Made by a program: the position numbers and the translations under genes. Under the pieces are notes generated by a model, which worked only from the letters and a program-made list of their open reading frames with translations, was not told the DNA's origin and searched no databases. From an uncultured Muribaculaceae bacterium (lineage in GTDB: Bacteria; Bacteroidota; Bacteroidia; Bacteroidales; Muribaculaceae), in assembly GCA_947176745.1 (NCBI GenBank), contig CAMWRV010000014.1, positions 1 through 54,150 on the forward strand: 54,150 nucleotides of DNA. The letters are read 5' to 3'. Shown here piece by piece: positions 42,331 through 50,796 of the stretch. Position 1 is the first letter of the stretch; the number at the start of each line of letters is the position of its first letter.

Positions 42331-43851
42331 ATGGCAGAAGGAGAAGAATCCGACAAAAGGCGGCTGGTAAAAAACACGCTGGCACTCTATGCGCGCACGG
42401 CCATAGCCATGGTCGTGGGGCTTGTCGTGACCAGAGTCCTGCTCCGTCAGCTTGGTGAGGACGCGTATGGCGTATACAACGTAGTTGCCGGCGTAGTGGT
42501 GCTGTTCTCTTTTCTCAACGCCGGAATCACCCAGGCCATCCAGAGGTTTCTGACATTCTCTCTCGGGAAAGGGGAGAAGGCCGATGTGACCCGGGTGTTC
42601 TCGACAAGTATCATCACCCAGTTCATAATCATCGTCCTGCTTGTCGCGCTCTGTGAGACACTCGGACTCTGGTTCATCGACACGCAGATGAAGATCGATG
42701 CGTCGATGCTTGTGCCGGCCCGCTGGGCGTTTCAGTTGTCGATAGCCACATTTGCAGTCAATTTCATGCGTGTGTCATATGAATCGGCCATAATCGCATA
42801 TGAACGCATGGCGTTTTTCGCATACGCGGCCATAGCCGACTCTCTGCTGAAACTCGGAATAGTATATCTGCTTGCCGTCTCTCCGGCCGACCGGCTCGTT
42901 TTCTACTGTACTCTGCTTCTTGCCGAGTCTGTGGTGATGCTGCTTGCCTACAGATGGTACTGTCGTTCGAGATTCGACACCTGCAGGTTTACTGCGGGCT
43001 GGAACTCGAGATTGTTCAGAGATATGCTTTGCTTCTCGGGCTGGAATGTTCTCGGAAGCATATCGAATATAATCAGCCAGAAAGGCATAGTATTCCTTCT
43101 CAATGTCTTTGTCGGACTTGTGGCCAACGCCGCCATGGGAATAGCAAATCAGGTCAACGCCGCCGTGACGCAGTTTATCAACAGTTTCCAGACCTCATTC
43201 CGCCCGCAGATCGTGAAGGCGTACGCTCGCGGAGACCATGAATATCTGCGCTCGCTTGTGTTCTCGACATCCAAGATCTCGTTTCTGCTCGTATGCGTTC
43301 CCGCCCTGATAATAATAGTCAACGCTCCCGCCATATTGAGTGTATGGCTGACAGAAGTGCCTGACTATACGGTGTCGTTCTGCCGCCTTATCACGGTTTG
43401 CTGCGTGATCGACGCGGTGTCAGGTCCTTATAACTGCGCGATACTTGCCACAGGCACCATCCGGGCCTATCAGATTGCGCTCACGGTCAGTGCCCTTGTG
43501 GAGCTGACGCTTTATTACATACTTCTGCGTGCCGGCGTTTCCGCCTCCTACGTGCTTTATGCGCGTATTTTTTCGAGGGGAATACTCAACATGGGAATCG
43601 GACTTTTTTTCATGCGTACGCTTCTCGACTTTCCGGTCAGAGCCTATATGATCAAGGTCATAGGCAGGATAGCGGTATTTCTCGCACTGGTTCTTCCCGG
43701 TCTCTGCTATATGTCGTCTCACTTTGATGGAGAAAGGCTATTCCTGTGGTCACTCCTTTATATATGCGTGGCGGTAGTAGCTGTCGCGGTTTTCGTTGTA
43801 TTGAACCCCGGCGAGCGCATACGGCTGCGCTCAATGATTCAGAGAAGATGA
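42331..43851 (+). CDS. Polysaccharide flippase, Wzx/MOP family, second copy
   Basis: A 506-residue polytopic protein with about twelve helices. The start at 42331 (MAEGEESDKRRLVKNTLALYARTA) is preferred over in-frame starts inside the phosphatase gene, because it gives the usual short cytoplasmic lead before the first helix. The run RVLLRQLGEDAYGVYNVVAG followed by GITQAIQRFLTFSLG is typical of one group of Bacteroidales flippases. It shows little likeness to the flippase at 15615. Its stop overlaps the next start as ATGA. Confidence 0.87.
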   Translation: MAEGEESDKRRLVKNTLALYARTAIAMVVGLVVTRVLLRQLGEDAYGVYNVVAGVVVLFSFLNAGITQAIQRFLTFSLGKGEKADVTRVFSTSIITQFIIIVLLVALCETLGLWFIDTQMKIDASMLVPARWAFQLSIATFAVNFMRVSYESAIIAYERMAFFAYAAIADSLLKLGIVYLLAVSPADRLVFYCTLLLAESVVMLLAYRWYCRSRFDTCRFTAGWNSRLFRDMLCFSGWNVLGSISNIISQKGIVFLLNVFVGLVANAAMGIANQVNAAVTQFINSFQTSFRPQIVKAYARGDHEYLRSLVFSTSKISFLLVCVPALIIIVNAPAILSVWLTEVPDYTVSFCRLITVCCVIDAVSGPYNCAILATGTIRAYQIALTVSALVELTLYYILLRAGVSASYVLYARIFSRGILNMGIGLFFMRTLLDFPVRAYMIKVIGRIAVFLALVLPGLCYMSSHFDGERLFLWSLLYICVAVVAVAVFVVLNPGERIRLRSMIQRR

Positions 43852-44828
43852 AGAGAGAAGACTGGTATTTCGTCGTATACGGATATGATATCGATTATTT
43901 CGGTGTCATGTTTGCCGAAGCAGTTGAGGCGGGAGGTGTGGAATATGTGGCGGATCCTGTGTCGCATTATTCCGGAAGCCGGACATTAGGCACTATTCAC
44001 CGGCTGTGCTCGCATCCGCGACTGCGCCAGATGCTGCATCTTGACCGGCTTTCTCTCTGGCGTCGCTGGCTCATGGGTGATTATACGAATATCGGCAAGA
44101 AACTTTGCTTCCTATTCCTGATGCGCTGGCTCAAGCCTGAGAACGAGGAACTGTTTCTGATGATACGCCGGCGTTATCCTGAAGCGAAGATCGTGGTCTA
44201 TCTTGAAGACCTCTATGACACGGGCGCGAATCTCGACTATTCGATGATGGACCGTCACGCCGATCTTGTCGTCAGCTACGACAGCGGCGACGCCACCGCA
44301 CACGGCTTTCTCTATTACCCGACGTTTCTATCTGCCGTCAGTCTGCCGTCGGGTGAAAAAAAACATGCCGACGTGACATTCTGCGGAGCGTCGAAGCAGC
44401 GTTATGACCTTATCGTCCGTACTTATGAAGCCCTCGTCAGCCGTGGCCTTGAATGCGACTTCATGGTGAGCCGTCTGCAGCCCGGCCAGAAGAAGACAGA
44501 AGGAATCCGGTATATAAGATACCTGATTCCGTATAGGGAGTATCTTGCCCACGTAATGCAGTCTGACTGTCTGCTTGAGATAATGCAGGACAATGCCACC
44601 GGATACACGCTGCGTACATGGGAGGCGATACTTTATGACAAAGTGCTTCTGACCAACAACAAGGCCATATTGGAGGCACCCTTCTATAATCCGGAGCAGT
44701 TCATATATTTCGAGACTCCCGATGATATACCCGGATCTCTGCCGTCAGGCAGTCCGGTCCACAATCCTTACAGCAGAAACCTTTCGCCCGTGGGATTCTT
44801 CGGTTTTCTCGCGTCAAGGCTAAGCTAA
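43848..44828 (+). CDS. Glycosyltransferase-like protein, family not recognised
   Basis: A 326-residue soluble protein with a GT-B-like pattern: a first half containing YPEAKIVVYLEDLYDTG and LVVSYDSGDATAHGF, and a second half with ADVTFCGASKQRYDLIV, RYIRYLIPYREYLAHVMQSDCLLEIMQDNATGYTLR and WEAILYDKVLLTNN, which resembles the donor-binding half of many transferases. The start at 43848 overlaps the flippase stop. Position between a flippase and a polymerase supports a transferase role, but I cannot name the family or the sugar. Confidence 0.6.
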   Translation: MKREDWYFVVYGYDIDYFGVMFAEAVEAGGVEYVADPVSHYSGSRTLGTIHRLCSHPRLRQMLHLDRLSLWRRWLMGDYTNIGKKLCFLFLMRWLKPENEELFLMIRRRYPEAKIVVYLEDLYDTGANLDYSMMDRHADLVVSYDSGDATAHGFLYYPTFLSAVSLPSGEKKHADVTFCGASKQRYDLIVRTYEALVSRGLECDFMVSRLQPGQKKTEGIRYIRYLIPYREYLAHVMQSDCLLEIMQDNATGYTLRTWEAILYDKVLLTNNKAILEAPFYNPEQFIYFETPDDIPGSLPSGSPVHNPYSRNLSPVGFFGFLASRLS

Positions 44829-44842
44829 GAGTCGGTATAATA

Positions 44843-46132
44843 ATGATTTATCTGCCATTCATATATTTCGGAGTCCTGATGTTGACCAATATCAGGAAAA
44901 ACGGCATTTTCAACATCGGCACCTACATTGTGGCACTCTATGCGCTGATCTCTTTCATGTCGATAGTGCTCGCGCAGGGAGGTTACTACGACTGGTCAGT
45001 CCGAGATTATCCGATCCAGCCTTATGCACCCGTATTGTATGTCATATTGCTGAGCGCATGTATTTTTCCGTATCTGAAGAAACTGCCGAAGATCGATCCG
45101 CGTCTTTCCAGACGGGGCGAGAAACTGCTTGATATCCTGACCGTCGGTTATTTCGTGATATTCTGCATAGTACTTGTCGTGTCGCTTACAAGGATACAGG
45201 AGGTTCTGGCTTCAAACGCATTGGCGGAAATCCGCAACGAACAGTACACCGGAGATGCCGTCGCGTTCTATGATCACCTTCACGGCATACCCAGATATGT
45301 CTGTGCCATGTGCCAGATTCTTGCCCCGAGTGCGAATGTCATGACGTTGCTGACCATGTACAGCATAGCGTTTCGTAAAAAGAGCGTCCTTTATAATCTG
45401 ATGGGAATTACAGGCTCAATGAGCATGCTTCTTATCGCTGTCAATATAGCCGACCGTTCCAATTTCATATACTGGATACTTTTCATGGGGCTTGCGCTTT
45501 TCATCTTTTTCCCGTATCTGAGCCGGGGCAAAAGAATAGGGGTGTCTGTAATTGTGGCAGCTGTGCTCGGACTGATACTGGTCTATTTCATGGCAGTGAC
45601 CAACGACCGCTTCGAGGATCGTGCCGACGGAGCGGAAGGAGGCCTCATATCCTATGCCGGCCAATCGTTCATAAATTTCTGTAACTTCATAGAGTATGTC
45701 CGTCCCGCCTATTCTCTTTGCGAGATATTTCCGCTCATCACGATGCTGACCGGAGGCCCCGGATATTTTGAAGTGGCCGATACGGTGCAGTCTGATGTGT
45801 CACTTTATATTCCGGTGTTCTCGACATTTCTCGGATACATATATTCCATATCAGGCGGAGTCGTGCTGACCCTGTTTGTGTTTTTTTACAACAGAATTTC
45901 CGTATGGCTTTTCCGGAAAGTACGGAAAAGGCTCACGCTCGGCGGCCTTATACGCATCTGGGCGGCTTCGCTGGTTCTGGTGCTCGGCCTGTTTGGCTAT
46001 TATTATTCATTTGCAAACTGCACGATAGCTCTGATGATATGGATCTGGGTGTCGTTCAGGCTTGATCCGGACCGACACTCCGGTAAGCCAGTAAGTAGAC
46101 AGAAAATATGTCGGCAAAAGACAACAGAATAA
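44843..46132 (+). CDS. Oligosaccharide repeat-unit polymerase-like membrane protein (Wzy-like), second copy
   Basis: A 429-residue protein with about eleven hydrophobic segments and a charged loop (AVTNDRFEDRADGAEGG) in the later half, followed by a large periplasmic-type stretch near PAYSLCEIFPLITMLTGGPGYF. This layout is that of repeat-unit polymerases in Bacteroidales capsule loci. Sequence alone is weak evidence; the place among transferases and after a flippase supports it. It overlaps the following transferase gene by 25 nt. Confidence 0.72.
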   Translation: MIYLPFIYFGVLMLTNIRKNGIFNIGTYIVALYALISFMSIVLAQGGYYDWSVRDYPIQPYAPVLYVILLSACIFPYLKKLPKIDPRLSRRGEKLLDILTVGYFVIFCIVLVVSLTRIQEVLASNALAEIRNEQYTGDAVAFYDHLHGIPRYVCAMCQILAPSANVMTLLTMYSIAFRKKSVLYNLMGITGSMSMLLIAVNIADRSNFIYWILFMGLALFIFFPYLSRGKRIGVSVIVAAVLGLILVYFMAVTNDRFEDRADGAEGGLISYAGQSFINFCNFIEYVRPAYSLCEIFPLITMLTGGPGYFEVADTVQSDVSLYIPVFSTFLGYIYSISGGVVLTLFVFFYNRISVWLFRKVRKRLTLGGLIRIWAASLVLVLGLFGYYYSFANCTIALMIWIWVSFRLDPDRHSGKPVSRQKICRQKTTE

Positions 46133-47295
46133 GAATTCTCGCCGTAGGTCAGCTTCCAGTCGAGGCCGGAGGCAACTACACCACCGGCATGGGCAAAGTC
46201 ATGCTGGAGCTTTCGGGGCAGTCATATCCCGGCGCAGACTATGCCACGCTTGCCCTTAATGCCTCTGACTGCAAAGTCTCGGGCAACAGTCGTCTCGGCT
46301 ATGTGCTGCCTGTCGGCAGACTGATCACAGAGGCTCTTCTGCATCCCGTCAGACTTGTCCGGGAGATCGCCGACTACAGGCGTTATCTTGACTATTCCCC
46401 GTGGCGCGCGCTTTTCTATCGCCTCAATATCGACAGGGCGATCGCGAGGACTTCGGCTACGTGTGTCCATCTGCACAGCATCGACCATGTGCTGCCCTTT
46501 TCTCACGCTGCAAGAGTCCGGTCGATAGGTTCCGTCCTTACATGTCACGGCATATTCGGTGTCGGTGACAGCGGGCGTCGTCGAGACATGTATGTCGAGT
46601 CAATGAGACGAGTCGACGAGGTGACTGGCCTGACAGAAGAGATTGACCGCCGCTTCGCGCAGTTCGGGGTAGATGCTGACAGGCGTCATATCATACCCAA
46701 TGGTGTTGATACTGATAAGTATCATTATGATCCGCAGACGCGGGCAACAGTGCGCGAGGAGCTTGGGATCTCAGACAAGAGAACTGTTTTTCTAACTGTC
46801 GGGTCGCTTCAGCAGCGCAAGGGGCAATACGATTTTATGCGTTTGCTGAAAGAAAGCGGACTTGATTTCGAATACTGGCTCTTAGGAGACGGCCCCGACC
46901 GCCAAAAGATAAGGGAATGGGCCGACGCAAACGGCATCGGCGACAGGATACGCATGACCGGGTATACGGCAGGACACGATCTTTACCGCTATTATTCAGC
47001 CGCTGATATATACGCCCATGTCAGTTATGCAGAAGGACAGGCGCTTTCCGAGATTGAGGCCCGGGCCACCGGACTCAGGATTCTGGTCAACAGTGACGTG
47101 GCTCACACGCTCCCCGCGCAGGAGGCAGGTTCGCCGTATTGCCGTGTCATTGAAATGCAGCGGGGAGGAATTTGGAATGAAGAGCTTCTCGAATGGATCA
47201 GGATCCCTCAGACAGACCGTGTCACCGACGGTACGCTGGACTGGCAGAATATAGCAGACATGTATCATGACATATACATAAAAATCGCACGATGA
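46108..47295 (+). CDS. Glycosyltransferase family 4 protein
   Basis: A 395-residue GT-B retaining glycosyltransferase. The N-terminal half has VHLHSIDHVLPFS and VLTCHGIFGVGD; the C-terminal half has HIIPNGVDTDKYHYDP, FLTVGSLQQRKGQYDFMRLL, WLLGDGPDRQKI and YAHVSYAEGQALSEIEARATG, the nucleotide-sugar binding motif with the conserved Glu pair. The sugar is not predictable. It overlaps both neighbours (25 nt upstream, ATGA downstream). Confidence 0.88.
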   Translation: MSAKDNRIRILAVGQLPVEAGGNYTTGMGKVMLELSGQSYPGADYATLALNASDCKVSGNSRLGYVLPVGRLITEALLHPVRLVREIADYRRYLDYSPWRALFYRLNIDRAIARTSATCVHLHSIDHVLPFSHAARVRSIGSVLTCHGIFGVGDSGRRRDMYVESMRRVDEVTGLTEEIDRRFAQFGVDADRRHIIPNGVDTDKYHYDPQTRATVREELGISDKRTVFLTVGSLQQRKGQYDFMRLLKESGLDFEYWLLGDGPDRQKIREWADANGIGDRIRMTGYTAGHDLYRYYSAADIYAHVSYAEGQALSEIEARATGLRILVNSDVAHTLPAQEAGSPYCRVIEMQRGGIWNEELLEWIRIPQTDRVTDGTLDWQNIADMYHDIYIKIAR

Positions 47296-48671
47296 ATTAT
47301 CTTGAGGCACTCAACAGACTTGAACAGCTTGAAAACAGCTTTGAAGTCGGACGGATACGCGTTCAAGGAGTCTGCGTGTGGCCGTGGCTCAGACTGTATC
47401 TTTTTCAGGTTATGGCCCACACTAAGAATGAGCACTCGCACGATGTGTCGGCCGGCAAAGTCAAGACAGTGCTCCGCTCGCTTTTTGCTTTCAATCCGTT
47501 TGCATACCTGCGTAGACGAAGCGTATGGGTGTTCAACGGAGCCGAAAGGCGCAAGGAGATCAAAGGAAAATACATACACCGGGTCTCCGGATTCGTGCCT
47601 TCATTGATTCCCGACGCGCTCTGCATCGAGAAACCGTCGCTTGCGGGGCGACACCGCAGTCAGCGCGAGATCGAGGAGCGGCACATAGTCAGCGAATCGT
47701 GGATTCTGCTCGCGGTTCATGTGGCCGAGAGACTGTTCAGGCTGCGCAGACCGGCCGTAGAAGGGGCCGATGTCATGGACGCCATACTTTCTGAACTTGG
47801 CGTGACTTTCGATTACCGCTACTTTATCCGCTTCCTGCTGGCGCAGCGGGCGGTCGTGAAATGCCTGATGCGTGTGGCCGGCCGTCCTGACACAGTTGTT
47901 ATAGAGTGTCCTTACACGGTCATGGGTTATCTCTGGGCATTTCATGACCGAGGCGTGCGGGTGATAGAACTTCAGCATGGAGTAGCCGGAGAATCCCACT
48001 ATGCCTATGTCTGGCCTCATTCATCCGTGCTCTATCCCGACACACTGTGTGTGTTCGGAAAAAGAGAACTTGACTACTTTACGGCCGTCAATCCGCATTA
48101 TGCCCCAGAAGTGGTGCCCACAGGACTTTATATCCTCGAGAAGTGCGTCCGGGCATTCGATACAGACCCGTTCGCTTCCTATAGGGGCAGGTTCCGGAAA
48201 ATTGCAGTCTTCGCCGGACAGGATGCTGTGGTCAGGGAGAATGTGGAATTTGTAACGGAGGCGGCACGTAAAAATCCGGATATCCTCTTCATTTACGTGC
48301 CTCGGACGAGCGTGCGGGATTTTCCCTCAGATATGCCCAATCTGCTTTACAGACCCGGTATAAACATATACGAGTATCTGAAGTGGTGTGACATACACTG
48401 CACCGTCTATTCCACTACATGCCTTGAGGCTGCCTATTACGGGCGTCCCACGGTGTTTCACAATCTTGACAACTATTCCCGTAAATATTACGGAGACTAT
48501 CTTGAAGCAGGGAAAGGAGTGGAATACATTGACACCCCGGATCAGTTTTCAGAGGCCGTGTCAAGACTTGACGGATGCGGCATATTCGAATTCCCGGAAG
48601 CGTTTTCTCCATTCAGAGGGGAGTCCCTTAAAAAACTTATCTGTGGCAAAACCGACGAACATGATGTCTGA
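47292..48671 (+). CDS. GT-B-like surface-carbohydrate synthesis protein, family not recognised
   Basis: A 459-residue protein with two parts. The N-terminal ~200 residues are rich in basic and aromatic residues (RIRVQGVCVWPWLRLYLF). The C-terminal half has VIELQHGVAGESHYAYV, KIAVFAGQDAVV and INIYEYLKWCDIHCTVYSTTCLEAAYYGRPTVFHN; the HG motif and the S/T-x-C-L-E-A-A motif recall capsule and polysialyl-type transferases. A transferase working with the nonulosonic acid is possible, but this is only suggested by context. Confidence 0.6.
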   Translation: MNYLEALNRLEQLENSFEVGRIRVQGVCVWPWLRLYLFQVMAHTKNEHSHDVSAGKVKTVLRSLFAFNPFAYLRRRSVWVFNGAERRKEIKGKYIHRVSGFVPSLIPDALCIEKPSLAGRHRSQREIEERHIVSESWILLAVHVAERLFRLRRPAVEGADVMDAILSELGVTFDYRYFIRFLLAQRAVVKCLMRVAGRPDTVVIECPYTVMGYLWAFHDRGVRVIELQHGVAGESHYAYVWPHSSVLYPDTLCVFGKRELDYFTAVNPHYAPEVVPTGLYILEKCVRAFDTDPFASYRGRFRKIAVFAGQDAVVRENVEFVTEAARKNPDILFIYVPRTSVRDFPSDMPNLLYRPGINIYEYLKWCDIHCTVYSTTCLEAAYYGRPTVFHNLDNYSRKYYGDYLEAGKGVEYIDTPDQFSEAVSRLDGCGIFEFPEAFSPFRGESLKKLICGKTDEHDV

Positions 48672-49425
48672 ATACGGACTTGTATCCATAATCTCGCCCT
48701 GCTACAACTGCGGCGCATATGTCGCCTCGACAATAAGGAGCGTCCTTTCCCAGACTTATAGTGACTGGGAGATGATAATTGTCGATGACTGTTCGACCGA
48801 CAACTCACGTGAAGAAATAGAACGATTCGATGATCCCCGCATCCGCTGCCACTGTCTTGAAAAGAACAGCGGGGCGGCAGTGGCGCGCAATACCGCTCTA
48901 AGGCTGGCACGCGGACGATGGATCGCGTTTCTTGACTGCGATGATCTGTGGGACAACACCAAACTTGAAGAGCAATTGCGGATGATGACACAGACCGGAT
49001 GCTTTTTCTCATACACCCGCTATCGGGAGACTGATTCCTCGGGCCGTGTGACTGCCGGCTGCATTTCAGGCCCTCGCCGGATTACCTATGCAGGAATGCT
49101 GGCATACTGCTGGCCCGGATGCCTGACCGTAATGTATGACGCCGACAAAGTGGGACTACTCCAGATTCCGCCACTGAAGCGAAACAACGACTATGCTCTC
49201 TGGATACTCGCATCGCGCAAGGCCGATTGTCATCTTCTTGACCGCACGCTTGCCACATACAGGCGTCACTCCGGATCGGTCAGCAGTGTGACATACCGCG
49301 AACTGATACGTTGGCATTACAGGCTTTTTCGTGATCTTGTCGGCAAGGGGAAGGTGCAGAGTATGCTGTTGACCATGGGCAATCTTTTTTTTGGAGTCTG
49401 CAAGAAACTTGTCTATAGAAAATGA
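48661..49425 (+). CDS. Glycosyltransferase family 2 protein
   Basis: A 254-residue GT-A inverting transferase. The start is at 48661 or 48664, overlapping the previous stop; an in-frame upstream start would add about 90 residues with no family likeness. It shows LVSIISPCYNCGAYVASTIRSVL, IIVDDCSTDNS, NSGAAVARNTALRLARGRWIAFLDCDDLWD (DxD-type site) and a late TYRRHSGSVSS. It is the last gene before the promoter and the split Rpn gene, so the main transcript may end near here. Confidence 0.88.
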   Translation: MMSEYGLVSIISPCYNCGAYVASTIRSVLSQTYSDWEMIIVDDCSTDNSREEIERFDDPRIRCHCLEKNSGAAVARNTALRLARGRWIAFLDCDDLWDNTKLEEQLRMMTQTGCFFSYTRYRETDSSGRVTAGCISGPRRITYAGMLAYCWPGCLTVMYDADKVGLLQIPPLKRNNDYALWILASRKADCHLLDRTLATYRRHSGSVSSVTYRELIRWHYRLFRDLVGKGKVQSMLLTMGNLFFGVCKKLVYRK

Positions 49426-49451
49426 GACATTTCAGCAAAATTGCAATGGGT

Positions 49452-49482
49452 TTTGAAATTCTGTAGAATTTGATTATTTTTG
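49452..49482 (+). promoter_or_regulatory. Promoter of the Rpn-family gene
   Basis: TTTG at 49452-49455 and TATTTTTG at 49475-49482 are separated by exactly 19 nt, a full match to the Bacteroidetes -33/-7 consensus. Transcription should begin near 49489, leaving a short ~23-nt A/T-rich leader before the ATG at 49512. The Rpn gene therefore has its own promoter, as expected for an inserted selfish gene within a polysaccharide operon. Confidence 0.75.
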
Positions 49483-50074
49483 CAAATGAGTTAAAACCTA
49501 TTATTTATACCATGGGAAAGTATGTCGATCCGTTCACTGACGTGGGCTTTAAAATAGTGTTTGGCAAGGAAAACTCGTCAAATGAGATCCTGCGTGAGTT
49601 TCTCAATGACCTGTTTGAAGGCGAGGAAGACTTCGAGCGAATCCGGACACTGCGTTATCTGAACAACGAGCGTAGCCGCGAGCGGCTTGATGACCGCAGT
49701 GTAATCTACGACATATTGTGCGAGACCGAGAGCGGACATCGTTTCATTGTCGAGATGCAGCGACAGGCAAAACCCAATTTCTTCGGCCGGGCGGTATACT
49801 ACGTCTCGCGGGCAGTTTACGAGCAGGGACTCAGGCGCGGAGGAAGTCAGAATGATGACTGGGATTATAACGTGATTCCTGTGGTCGGCGTGTTCTTCTG
49901 TGATTTTTATGTCAAGGGATTTCCCCACAGACTTCTGCAGCATATCAGACTGTGCGACACACAGACCGGTAAACCTGTTTCCGACCTCATGCGTTATGCC
50001 TTTATACAGTTGCCCGCATTCAAGAAAGGACAGGACGAATGTCATACGGAGTTCGACAAATGGATATATACACT

Positions 50075-50109
50075 AAGACCCCATCCCACAAAAAATGTTA
50101 ACGCAGGGG
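50075..50109 (+). repeat. Left terminal inverted repeat of the inserted element
   Basis: AAGACCCCATCCCAC is followed by six A, then ATGTTAA-type sequence and GCAGGGG. It matches the reverse complement of 50377-50412 over about 35 bp, apart from one A in a homopolymer and one or two substitutions. The same sequence recurs in the same orientation at about 54096. Confidence 0.85.
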
Positions 50110-50125
50110 CGGCGTATTTTCGAGG

Positions 50126-50188
50126 AAATTCCGCAAGTTGAAGAGGGAGTGTAGCGTGCTACACGACCGATGAGACTTGGCGGAATTT
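50126..50188 (+). repeat. Nested hairpin in the left half of the element
   Basis: An outer stem pairs 50126-50138 (AAATTCCGCAAGT) with 50175-50188 (ACTTGGCGGAATTT) with one bulge. An inner perfect 7-bp stem pairs GTGTAGC (50149-50155) with GCTACAC (50158-50164) over a 2-nt loop. The design is like REP palindromes. Confidence 0.75.
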
Positions 50189-50283
50189 ACCGAAAAGACG
50201 CCGGACAGGGGTAACTTGAATAAATTTTAGTTAAAACAAATATAAAAATGAACACTCCTCCGACTAATCATGTAGGTGCATCC

Positions 50284-50376
50284 TCGCAGCTTCCGGCCAT
50301 CTTTGACCTTTTGGTTCAGTCGCATAGCCCGCTATGCTCCTTCACCTGCAAGGTCAAATCTGACCGAAATCTGCGA
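50284..50376 (+). repeat. Nested hairpin in the right half of the element
   Basis: An outermost arm TCGCAG (50284-50289) pairs with CTGCGA (50371-50376). A middle stem TTTGACCTT (50302-50310) pairs with AAGGTCAAA (50350-50358). An inner perfect 7-bp stem GCATAGC (50322-50328) pairs with GCTATGC (50331-50337) over 2 nt. The plan repeats that of the left hairpin with different bases. Confidence 0.75.
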
Positions 50377-50412
50377 CCCCTGCATTAACATTTTTTTGTG
50401 GGATGGGGTCTT
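50377..50412 (-). repeat. Right terminal inverted repeat of the inserted element
   Basis: Read on the minus strand it begins AAGACCCCATCCCAC, then seven A, ATGTTAA-type sequence and GCAGGGG, matching 50075-50109. The extra A and a small difference before GCAGGGG are the main mismatches. Confidence 0.85.
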
Positions 50413-50606
50413 AAAACATGTCAGATATGCAGACAATACCGTTTACACACAGAGATGTTTTCGAGCGTCTCGCCAAGATAAGCAACGTGGCCGCGCTGTC
50501 GGATGAGGAACGTCGTCTGTATGACTATGATGTCAAAAGAGCACGCGACTACAAGGCGGAGATGACCGAAGCCCGGAGTGAGGGGCATACGATCGGATAT
50601 AATGAA

Positions 50607-50678
50607 GGACGTGCGGAGGGACGTGCGGAGGGACGCGCCGAAGGACGCGCTGAAGGACGCGCCGAAGGACGCGCCGAA
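50607..50678 (+). repeat. Six 12-bp tandem repeats encoding Gly-Arg-Ala-Glu
   Basis: Six consecutive 12-nt units, GGACGTGCGGAG twice then GGACGCGCCGAA-type four times, encode GRAE repeats near the C-terminus of the Rpn protein. Such charged repeats are usual before the end of Rpn-family proteins and probably form a variable-length helix. The number of units may vary between strains. Confidence 0.85.
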
Positions 50679-50796
50679 GCTGCGCATGAATTGGTTCGTA
50701 ATATGAAAGCCCAAGGTCTCGGCACGGATGTGATCGCAGCCGTTACAGGTCTTTCACCCGAGGATATAGTGGCATTATGAATTTAGAGCCTGTCAG

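Larger units (their letters stand above)
50077..50412 (+). mobile_element. ~336-bp non-autonomous inverted-repeat element (MITE-like)
   Basis: The element is bounded by ~35-bp terminal inverted repeats and has no transposase gene. Inside are two nested hairpins of the same design (50126-50188 and 50284-50376) separated by an A/T-rich middle. It interrupts the Rpn gene; its net length is a multiple of three and removing it restores the frame. Exact ends are uncertain by a few bases: TA or TTAA at both sides would suit a short target duplication, but simple loss of a TA copy would leave the gene out of frame. A second copy starts at about 54096, so it is a multicopy family. Confidence 0.82.
49512..50780 (+). 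pseudogene. Rpn-family PD-(D/E)XK nuclease/putative transposase, split by an inserted element
   Basis: The first part (49512-50076) encodes MGKYVDPFTDVGFKIVFG, then YDILCETESGHRFIVEMQ with the catalytic Asp and Glu-x-Gln of the PD-(D/E)XK fold, and ends in FDKWIYTL. It then runs into foreign sequence and stops at 50141. The rest (50413-50780) begins NMSDMQTIPF and ends with six GRAE units and a helical tail. Joining 50076 to 50413 restores an in-frame TLKNM junction, the sequence expected in intact relatives, giving a protein of about 310 residues. Rpn proteins promote RecA-independent recombination in E. coli. Both halves are otherwise free of stops, so the break looks recent. Confidence 0.85.

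Noticed and set aside
50276-50506. 76-codon open frame across the right border of the inserted element
   Set aside because: It starts without ATG context inside a hairpin and reads out of frame into the Rpn gene; no family likeness.
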